DNA of 7,141 bases from Candidatus Thorarchaeota archaeon. GTDB lineage: Archaea; Asgardarchaeota; Thorarchaeia; Thorarchaeales; Thorarchaeaceae. Shown piece by piece: positions 1 through 5,418 of the stretch. A program made the translations under genes and the position numbers. The notes under the pieces are model-generated. The model was given only the letters and a program-made list of their open reading frames with translations. It was not told the DNA's origin and ran no database searches. The stretch is taken from assembly GCA_016840965.1 (NCBI GenBank), contig JAEORI010000363.1, positions 1 through 7,141 of the forward strand. The letters are read 5' to 3'. The stretch's first letter is position 1. Each line of letters starts with the position of its first letter.

Positions 1-391
1 GGACTTGCTGTACACCGGTAATTCCCTGTAACCGTGTCTCAAGCTTTTTGACTTCCACATTCAGTTGCTCGGGAGTGAAATAACATTCATAGAAACATTG
101 ATCAGCGGCTTGACAGATTCCACTTGTAAAGAGAATATCCTCCAAACCTACTTCCATGAAGACCATTGTGAGTTCTTCAAGAAAACTCTTGCTGAGTTTT
201 TCAATGACGAGCTTGAGATACATCACTTTGTTACTGTCGACAGGATATAGTTTGACGTTTCCATCCTTAACAACGAGAATTGCCAGACCATACTTTTGAC
301 CAATTCTATCAACAAATTCCGCTGGTAAGGTGATTTTGTCACCCTTCTCGATTTTCAGTACCCTTGCTTGCGTCATGTCACCCTTTGTCAA
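1..391 (-). CDS. AbrB/SpoVT-type DNA-binding regulator with ACT-like domain, partial (3' end beyond window)
   Basis: The product is probably a transcriptional regulator. With residues counted from the ATG at 376, residues 5-46 read as a swapped-hairpin AbrB domain (VLKIEKGDKITLPAEF, then LAILVVKDGNVKLYPVD). Residues 51-125 look like an ACT-type ligand or regulatory domain: a strand (MYLKLVIEK), a helix with phenylalanine and glutamate, a strand (DILFTSGI) and a late helix (VEVKKLETRLQGI). Three cysteines cluster at 88, 94 and 98. The frame stays open to the left edge, so the C-terminus is missing. I prefer the TTG at 391 as start, which adds MTKGD, because GGAGG sits 9 nt upstream of it. The GGGTGA before the ATG at 376 is only about 1 nt from that codon. 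The gene follows the unknown gene by 74 bp. The AbrB call is from motif recognition, and the ACT-like call is weaker. The target and ligand are unknown. Confidence 0.8.
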   Translation of the reverse strand, partial: MTKGDMTQARVLKIEKGDKITLPAEFVDRIGQKYGLAILVVKDGNVKLYPVDSNKVMYLKLVIEKLSKSFLEELTMVFMEVGLEDILFTSGICQAADQCFYECYFTPEQLNVEVKKLETRLQGITGVQQV

Positions 392-400
392 TCACTTCTG

Positions 401-405
401 CCTCC
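401..405 (-). promoter_or_regulatory. Shine-Dalgarno GGAGG supporting a TTG start for the AbrB-like gene
   Basis: GGAGG on the minus strand lies 9 nt before an in-frame TTG (391-389) and 24 nt before the ATG at 376. The spacing fits only the TTG. The surrounding bases closely match the trxB initiation region (see 4434-4438). Confidence 0.5.
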
Positions 406-420
406 GAAGAGTCACTTGCC

Positions 421-431
421 ATCATATATTG
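421..431 (-). promoter_or_regulatory. Possible TATA box for the AbrB-like gene
   Basis: The minus strand reads CAATATATGAT here. An archaeal start about 25 nt downstream would leave a short leader carrying the GGAGG site. A second AT-rich stretch, GATATAATC, lies at 436-444. No convincing BRE is visible, so this is only a composition-based guess. Confidence 0.25.
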
Positions 432-455
432 TGGTGATTATATCTCTTGCGGGAG

Positions 456-481
456 TCGTCGAGAATCAGGTTCCTCGACGA
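456..481 (-). repeat. Inverted repeat (8-bp stem) straddling the stop codon of the unknown gene
   Basis: On the minus strand TCGTCGAG and CTCGACGA are perfect complements, separated by a 10-nt loop that contains the TGA stop at 468-466. No T-run follows, so it does not look like an ordinary terminator. It could be a 3' mRNA structure or a DNA-binding palindrome. Confidence 0.45.
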
Positions 482-2046
482 AACCAGCTTCGAATTTTCG
501 CTAAAGCTTCAATTTCAGGCTTTTCCACTACTCGGAGTGCCCATTTTTTCTCATCCGTGATTGAAAACTCAAGAAAAGCTACTTCTCCCTGAGATCGTAT
601 TTTCTCCATTTCCTGTAACCGTCCATTTAGCCATGCTTTCTTTGAGACTGGCATTCTTGAAGTTGCCATATCGAATAGGGCAGGATGAAGATCAAAAATC
701 AAAGCACGCTCTCTCATATATTCAAGAACTCCTTCTTGAAGTGCTTGACTAATTTTTTCCCTATCTGTGAAAAAGGAAGCGGCAACAGACATGTTTGTAT
801 ATTTCTCAGGCAAATTAAGTGCAAATTTGAATGAACGATTGAATTTAGAGAGATGTGTTGCTGCATCAAGGAAAAGAATCGTTTCTGGCTTCCCTTCAAA
901 CTCGTCTTTCGAGATTTCCAGAATTGGATTTGTTACTGTTTCTTCTTGGTCCATAACCGATTGAATTAGTTGATCAGTAACAGGTGGCAAATCACTATCT
1001 TCTACAGATTCGATTGATTCATAGCTAAGTGATTCGCTTTCCCAGCCATCCTCTTTCTTTCCACTTATCTTATCTTCATCTATCTGTTTTGGACGTTTAT
1101 GGAGTGGAATATATCCTATCTCCTCTACAAGATGTTGAAGAACTAGAGGGAGGAATAAATCATAGAGTGTTCCACGAGTTTCAAGAATAACTAGAACTGG
1201 CTTGAATGAAGCCACAGCTTCGACAAGCCCTGATTCAAAATTGGGTGAATCATCAAAGAACTTCTTCAGCTTATCTTCGGAATACCCTCTTTTCACACGT
1301 TCTGTCCATTCCGAATATACATCTTTGACTTCTTGTTTTCTACGGTCTTTCACCATACTCATGAATTTACCCAAGTACCTAACACCGCGGGACACAGCTG
1401 TAGCCGGACTGATGAATACGGTCATCATTCCAACAGCCTCGCCTGCATATTCGCTTGCTTCTGTGCTTCGGATTTTACCCATGACCTCTTCCGTAAGCGA
1501 CGGTGGACCAAGCTTCTCAACAAGTACTTCAATCATCCCTGCAAAATCCTCAAATGCGGCATCCCCTGGACCAACACGTTCGCCAACAGGTGATGCATCG
1601 GATAATACTTCAGCGAATACATTGGGTCTCTTTACCAACCAATCCAAAGGGATTTTCAGTGCTGAAAACTTGTGTAACCAGTTTCTTTCCGATTCGCTAG
1701 GGCCAAAGTAAAATTTTGAGGAATCTGGAAATAAACCGTCAAAAATCTCCATGAACTGGTCAAAGCCTGCCTTTGTACTAAGTCCCATCTCATCTTTTTC
1801 CATGGCATCAACAACCAATACGAGTCCACTCTCTTTGGTTTTAGCCATCTTTGCCATCGTCAGCATAACTTGTTTTGGTGATAGATATAGGAGGTCACTC
1901 TCTGCAAATGGTGCATCATAGAAAGAAAATATACCCAATCGCCTCCAAGATCTTCTAGACAATTTTGCGTTGGCGAGGTGTGAAAACCATTCATAGCCTC
2001 GTTTATACCTTGGAATTGAATCATCATCTATTTCTGAGGACGGCAT
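466..2046 (-). CDS. Large cytoplasmic protein of unknown function, Cys-free, with acidic linker
   Basis: I do not recognise this family. The protein is 526 residues from the ATG at 2046, without a signal peptide or clear membrane segment. I chose this ATG because GGGTG lies 6 nt before it; a GTG at 2055 would add three residues but has no ribosome site. Numbered from that GTG, residues 1-325 form a mixed alpha/beta region with hydrophobic strands at 77-84 (SGLVLVVD) and 285-292 (KPVLVILE). Residues 325-385 are a charged, Ser/Glu/Asp-rich, probably disordered linker. Residues 390-529 form a second domain with strands near 392-398 (TILFLDA) and 451-456 (ALIFDL) and a basic C-terminus. There is no Walker A, zinc motif or known catalytic triad, and not one cysteine. 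It lies between the secreted toroid gene (76 bp upstream) and the AbrB-like gene, with perfect inverted repeats at both ends. Confidence 0.85.
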   Translation of the reverse strand: MPSSEIDDDSIPRYKRGYEWFSHLANAKLSRRSWRRLGIFSFYDAPFAESDLLYLSPKQVMLTMAKMAKTKESGLVLVVDAMEKDEMGLSTKAGFDQFMEIFDGLFPDSSKFYFGPSESERNWLHKFSALKIPLDWLVKRPNVFAEVLSDASPVGERVGPGDAAFEDFAGMIEVLVEKLGPPSLTEEVMGKIRSTEASEYAGEAVGMMTVFISPATAVSRGVRYLGKFMSMVKDRRKQEVKDVYSEWTERVKRGYSEDKLKKFFDDSPNFESGLVEAVASFKPVLVILETRGTLYDLFLPLVLQHLVEEIGYIPLHKRPKQIDEDKISGKKEDGWESESLSYESIESVEDSDLPPVTDQLIQSVMDQEETVTNPILEISKDEFEGKPETILFLDAATHLSKFNRSFKFALNLPEKYTNMSVAASFFTDREKISQALQEGVLEYMRERALIFDLHPALFDMATSRMPVSKKAWLNGRLQEMEKIRSQGEVAFLEFSITDEKKWALRVVEKPEIEALAKIRSWFRRGT

Positions 2047-2059
2047 TTGATACACCCAA

Positions 2060-2078
2060 GAGTCGAAATAATCGACTC
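2060..2078 (-). promoter_or_regulatory. Perfect inverted repeat just upstream of the unknown gene
   Basis: GAGTCGA and TCGACTC form a perfect 7-bp stem with a 5-nt AT-only loop. The repeat ends 13 nt before the ATG at 2046 and directly abuts the GGGTG ribosome site. It could be an operator or a leader hairpin controlling translation. It also lies 35 nt past the stop of the upstream gene, but no T-run follows, which argues against a terminator. Confidence 0.45.
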
Positions 2079-2122
2079 CTGAGGCTTATTTGCACGTTAT
2101 TGAGATAAAGCTATTGCATCCT

Positions 2123-3337
2123 TTAATCCGCTCTTACTGCTAGGACTGCAAGAATGGCTGCAACAACGATGATACCAATTACGACATATAATCTCCACTC
2201 AAAGCCAGTCACTCCTGGAGAATAGGGGTCCGCTGAGGATGACAAGATATTGTATGCTCCCCCAAACCCTGCCATGCTTAGAATCTCACATGCATATCCC
2301 GAAAGTATGAGTTTGCCAGTGCTGAATCCAGGAGCATTTGCGAATGAGCTCTCTTGAGTTTGACAGTTCAAGACGAATGACTCGGCAGCAGTAATATTAA
2401 CAGATGACAGTCCACCTAGAATTTCAATAGCTGAAAGTGCAAAGTATGTGGATTCCAAAGTCGTTGCTATAGAACCGTTACCTTCTTCAAAACCACCGTT
2501 GAAATCAAGTTCTTCATCGTTCAGAATTTGGCGAGCAACTAGCCAAGTTCGAAGAATACTGGCTTCTGGAATGGTCGCAAGAGGATCAAGAGCATAGTAT
2601 GCCATGACAGCAGCAAAGGTGCCAGTCACACTAGGAAGGAAATCATCGGGAGTCAGTTTGTAACCATTTCCTTCTTTGCAACTCTCAATCCATTCAATGG
2701 TTGCTGTTTCATTGAGAAGCCAATCCCATGCATCTTCATCTGGATATAATGTATCTATAATTCTCATTGACGCCAATGCATAGGCAGTGGATAATAAATC
2801 CGGTTTTACATCATCATCCAATGCATCGCGACTGATACCGAAAGCGCCTGATTCGGTTTGAGTCTTATTAATCCATAGGAGGTTTGCAGTAGCATTAATA
2901 TCATAATCTCCCCAATTGGGAATGTCCGACTGAGCTTTCAATATTTGCCAAGTTACAAGACCTCTATAGTTGATTGCGTTGGTTATCGGTCCTGCAAGAT
3001 AATCACTTATACCACCGTATCTTGGTTCTGTTTTCTCATTTCCAGTCAACCATTGCTGTGTCACTATGAAGTTCATGACCTCTGTGAGCGTAATTGGCGG
3101 AGGTCTATTTTGAATACTACCAATTTCATTCATGATTGTGATCGCACCATATGTTGGGTCTACACGTACTACATTTTCGCCTGGGATTGAATAACCACCC
3201 CTGACAGGATCATATCTGCTGTTCATATATGCTGTAAGAGAGTCTAATCGACTTGCCGCTGCAACCGGTTGTGCAGTAAATGCAAGTAGTATGAAGATGA
3301 ATGCAAATGTAATTGCTACGACTCTGACCCTTTTCAT
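2123..3337 (-). CDS. Secreted, membrane-anchored alpha-alpha toroid protein (prenyltransferase/squalene-cyclase repeat fold)
   Basis: The 404-residue protein is probably exported and anchored with its bulk outside the cell. Residues 1-28 are a signal peptide: basic MKRVR, a hydrophobic core, then an Ala-rich cleavage site (PVAAAS). Residues 383-401 are a C-terminal membrane helix followed by RAD. Between them I count about six helix pairs, each with a Gly/aromatic turn (GGYS at 47, YGGI at 107, GAFGI at 164, GNGY at 223, NGGF at 280, SSFA at 330). Helices of the type STAYALASM, GTFAAVMAYYAL and STYFALSAIEIL follow several of these. This is the pattern of protein prenyltransferase beta subunits and terpene cyclases. 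The protein has no histidine, and no DxDD acid motif is visible, so zinc prenyltransferase or cyclase activity is unlikely; a binding role is more plausible. Sequons lie at N148, N157, N209, N287 and N314. The start is supported by GTGAT at 3347-3343, 5 nt before ATG. Confidence 0.85.
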   Translation of the reverse strand: MKRVRVVAITFAFIFILLAFTAQPVAAASRLDSLTAYMNSRYDPVRGGYSIPGENVVRVDPTYGAITIMNEIGSIQNRPPPITLTEVMNFIVTQQWLTGNEKTEPRYGGISDYLAGPITNAINYRGLVTWQILKAQSDIPNWGDYDINATANLLWINKTQTESGAFGISRDALDDDVKPDLLSTAYALASMRIIDTLYPDEDAWDWLLNETATIEWIESCKEGNGYKLTPDDFLPSVTGTFAAVMAYYALDPLATIPEASILRTWLVARQILNDEELDFNGGFEEGNGSIATTLESTYFALSAIEILGGLSSVNITAAESFVLNCQTQESSFANAPGFSTGKLILSGYACEILSMAGFGGAYNILSSSADPYSPGVTGFEWRLYVVIGIIVVAAILAVLAVRAD

Positions 3338-3372
3338 ATGACATCACGGGCAATCTAAATGTCACTGAGAAT

Positions 3373-3392
3373 ATGCTCAGCGCTTTGAGCAT
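3373..3392 (-). promoter_or_regulatory. Hairpin in the leader region of the secreted toroid gene
   Basis: ATGCTCA and TGAGCAT form a perfect 7-bp stem around a 6-nt loop, 35 nt before the start codon. On the plus strand, CTCAG at 3376-3380 can instead pair with CTGAG at 3365-3369 or at 3397-3401, so three exclusive foldings are possible. It may be an operator, a leader switch, or the end of the trxB transcript; no T-run follows the stem. Confidence 0.4.
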
Positions 3393-3430
3393 CGGACTGA
3401 GGTGCCGTTATTAACATTTCCCCCTCTCAA

Positions 3431-3450
3431 AGGTTGTACTAGGTTATACA
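3431..3450. repeat. Imperfect tandem 10-bp repeat upstream of the secreted toroid gene
   Basis: AGGTTGTACT is followed directly by AGGTTATACA, matching at 8 of 10 positions. Two copies one helical turn apart could be a regulator binding site. The minus-strand TGTATAACCT copy is also TATA-like. The repeat sits in the 135-bp gap between trxB and the toroid gene. Confidence 0.3.
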
Positions 3451-3472
3451 AGAGAATGCAATGATGAATAAA

Positions 3473-4426
3473 TTATGCGTAACCAATTGGTCCTCTCTGT
3501 TTCTTTCGGATATACGAATATGCACTGTCTGCTGCAATAGCTCCGTGCCCAACAGCTACAGCAATCTGCTTCATGGATTCAACAACATCTCCAGCTGCAA
3601 ATACTCCCGGGATATTAGTTGCCTGTTTGGCATTGACAAGAATCTCTCCACGGTTGTTTGTTTGTACTCCTATGTTAATTGCTATGGAGCTCTCTGGATT
3701 TGACCCAAGTGCAACAAACGCGCCATCTACTGGAAGGGCCCTTTCTTCTCCAGTTTTGACATTTTGTAAAAGCAACTCATTGACAAGATCTTGTCCTCGT
3801 ATCTCCTTAACGATAGTGTCCCAAAGAATTTCTACGCTTGAGTTGAACACATAATCTTGAATGATTTTCTCTGCTCTCAACTCATCCCGTCTGTGAATCA
3901 GAAACACCTTTTTCACAACCTCTGCGAGATAGAGTGCCTCAGTCACTGCTGTGTTTCCACCGCCTATGACCGCCACCGTCTTGTCACGAAATAATGGACC
4001 ATCACATGTAGCACAATAAGACACTCCACGACCAGTTAGTTTCTCTTCTCCTGGTATGTTTAAGTGTCTGTGTCCTCCACCTGTAGCAAAGATAATCGCG
4101 TTTGCTCTATAAACACCACGTCGAGTTTCGAGGAGAAAATCACCATCGTTTATTTCTCTCTTTACATCCTTAACTTCTGTTATTTCTTTGATTACTGCCC
4201 CCGATTTCTTGACTTGCTCTTTCATTTTGTTAGCTAAATCAAGACCTACAATGAATGTATAACCTGGGTAGTTCTCAATCCCTGGGCTTGTTGCTTGTGC
4301 TCCGCCAAGGACTTTGGATTCTAATAAGAGCGTCTTTAGTCCATAGCGTGCCCCGTAGATTGCTGCAGTCATTCCTGCAGGACCACCACCAATAACGATT
4401 AGTTCCCAATTCAAGTCCTCTGTCAA
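3473..4426 (-). CDS. trxB: Thioredoxin reductase (NADPH, FAD-dependent)
   Basis: This cytoplasmic flavoenzyme would pass electrons from NADPH via FAD and a redox disulfide to thioredoxin or a similar small dithiol protein. At 317 residues it has the normal low-molecular-weight length. The FAD-binding GGGPAG is at 13-18, followed by ENYPG at 51-55. The redox site CATC is at 138-141 within CATCDGP. The NADPH fold has GGGNTA at 155-160 and HRRDELR at 178-184, whose arginines are the usual NADPH 2'-phosphate ligands. The C-terminal FAD motif GVFAAGD ends at 280. All catalytic features are intact. The start must be TTG: no ATG lies upstream in frame before a stop, and the first internal Met falls inside the FAD motif. 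GGAGG is 7 nt before the TTG. The gene lies 55 bp after the ATPase gene. No thioredoxin gene is in the window, so the partner is unknown. Confidence 0.95.
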   Translation of the reverse strand: MTEDLNWELIVIGGGPAGMTAAIYGARYGLKTLLLESKVLGGAQATSPGIENYPGYTFIVGLDLANKMKEQVKKSGAVIKEITEVKDVKREINDGDFLLETRRGVYRANAIIFATGGGHRHLNIPGEEKLTGRGVSYCATCDGPLFRDKTVAVIGGGNTAVTEALYLAEVVKKVFLIHRRDELRAEKIIQDYVFNSSVEILWDTIVKEIRGQDLVNELLLQNVKTGEERALPVDGAFVALGSNPESSIAINIGVQTNNRGEILVNAKQATNIPGVFAAGDVVESMKQIAVAVGHGAIAADSAYSYIRKKQRGPIGYA

Positions 4427-4433
4427 TCTACTG

Positions 4434-4438
4434 CCTCC
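4434..4438 (-). promoter_or_regulatory. Strong Shine-Dalgarno GGAGG fixing the TTG start of trxB
   Basis: GGAGG lies 7 nt before TTG at 4426-4424. Together with the absence of any usable ATG it settles the start. The stretch GGAGGCAGTAGATTGACA closely resembles the one before the AbrB-like gene. Confidence 0.8.
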
Positions 4439-4481
4439 GTTTCTGGTCCCAGGTATTGTGTTTTGGTTTCTTCATAAATGC

Positions 4482-5354
4482 TTAATCTTTCTTTCCTGTG
4501 TGAAAGGCTAATCCCATGTTTCTAAGATTATCTGCTGATAGACTACTAGAATGTATAATCTCAATACGGTTTGTTGGTTTTATCAAATCTGAAATTCTAC
4601 TGAATGTCACTTCTCGGATTGGGAGGTTTCCCCTATTCATAAGATAAGTAGCTTTCTTGAACCTCTCCGGATCATAGGAGAAGATGTGTCCGGGACTTAT
4701 CAATAACACTGCATCCACATAGTCGAGCCCATCCCAAGGCCATGCTGCATCATTGAAGCCCTCAATAATTGCTACATCAGCACTTTTCTCAAGTTCGGCA
4801 AAAGAATCAGACACATACTTTTCAAAGTGCTGTCGTTCAAACTCTTGCACTTCTTCAAGACTGTTAACAGACAAAATAGCTACCCCCCTTGTAAGCATCC
4901 CCACTTCACTCTGCGGGATGATTAAGCGTTCTTCCTCAACAAGTTTTTGGGCAACTAAGACAGTTGTATCTATTCCTGAATCATCTGGTCTGCTGAAACG
5001 TTCTAGAGTGAGTATTGAACTCGATCCCGCCAATCCTAATGTGTTTGCTAGGTTCTGTAATGGCTTTTCAAGACGCATCGGGACAAACAGGTTATGAACT
5101 GGGTTAGCAACTTCAATAGGATGTTTTGAATCGAAATGCTTGCGGACTTCCATGGCATCCGCCGATGCAATGATTCCTTTTTGAAGACAGACCTTTGTAT
5201 GTTCATGTTTATACCAGTAGTTATGTCCGCTCAGAGGTTTGAAGTATTCAATTGAATACCCCTCTCCAGTCAAAGCTTTACTTAGTTGAATGGCAACCTG
5301 CGTCTTTCCAGAATCAAAACTATTCATTCCAACAAGCAAAATACGCATTGCCAA
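4482..5354 (-). CDS. BioD/CobQ-like P-loop ATPase of unknown role
   Basis: The 290-residue protein resembles dethiobiotin synthetase and other SIMIBI-class P-loop enzymes. The Walker A is GMNSFDSGKT at 9-18, followed by a helix and then YFKPLSGHN at 37-45. That second motif matches the BioD position where a KP-x-x-(T/S)G segment follows the first helix. A Walker B-like strand with an acidic residue, VAIIEGFND, is at 194-202, and DAVLLISPG at 214-222 is the next core strand. The biotin-specific parts are not evident and no other biotin gene is in the window, so dethiobiotin synthesis should not be assumed. It may match an uncharacterised archaeal predicted ATPase/GTPase family (COG4028 from memory, unchecked). 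The start is probably TTG at 5354, with GAGGT 8 nt upstream; ATG at 5348 would be 14 nt away. It lies 64 bp after the thermosome stop, behind a terminator-like hairpin. Confidence 0.85.
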   Translation of the reverse strand: MAMRILLVGMNSFDSGKTQVAIQLSKALTGEGYSIEYFKPLSGHNYWYKHEHTKVCLQKGIIASADAMEVRKHFDSKHPIEVANPVHNLFVPMRLEKPLQNLANTLGLAGSSSILTLERFSRPDDSGIDTTVLVAQKLVEEERLIIPQSEVGMLTRGVAILSVNSLEEVQEFERQHFEKYVSDSFAELEKSADVAIIEGFNDAAWPWDGLDYVDAVLLISPGHIFSYDPERFKKATYLMNRGNLPIREVTFSRISDLIKPTNRIEIIHSSSLSADNLRNMGLAFHTGKKD

Positions 5355-5362
5355 TCCGATGA

Positions 5363-5367
5363 ACCTC
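5363..5367 (-). promoter_or_regulatory. Shine-Dalgarno GAGGT favouring a TTG start for the ATPase
   Basis: GAGGT lies 8 nt before TTG (5354-5352) and 14 nt before ATG (5348-5346). The shorter spacing is the usual one, so TTG is favoured. The two choices differ by only two residues. Confidence 0.5.
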
Positions 5368-5369
5368 AG

Positions 5370-5401
5370 AAAAAGAGATGATTGGAGCCTTTCGGCTCCA
5401 A
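5370..5401 (-). terminator. Hairpin plus T-run after the thermosome gene
   Basis: On the minus strand TTGGAGCC and GGCTCCAA (5401-5382) form a perfect 8-bp stem closed by GAAA, a GNRA tetraloop. After 7 nt comes TTTTT (5374-5370). The stem begins 17 nt past the thermosome stop. Archaeal termination relies mainly on the T-run, so this could end the thermosome transcript or be a stabilising or processing hairpin. The T-run ends 2 nt before the GAGGT site of the ATPase gene. Confidence 0.55.
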
Positions 5402-5418
5402 AGTATTATTGTCTAATA

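Noticed and set aside
65..250. 61-codon plus-strand open frame
   Set aside because: Antisense to the AbrB-like gene, whose own frame is a recognisable protein.
1202..1711. 169-codon plus-strand open frame
   Set aside because: It lies fully inside the unknown gene on the other strand, has low-complexity Ser/Thr-rich sequence and no recognisable motif; it is a shadow frame.
2123..3337. Active prenyltransferase or squalene cyclase
   Set aside because: There is no histidine for a zinc site and no visible DxDD acid motif, and the protein is exported.
4753..5097. 114-codon plus-strand open frame
   Set aside because: Antisense to the ATPase gene, with no ribosome site or known motif.
4482..5354. 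Naming the ATPase bioD
   Set aside because: Only the P-loop and KP-x-SG segments match; no substrate-specific residues or biotin neighbours are seen.
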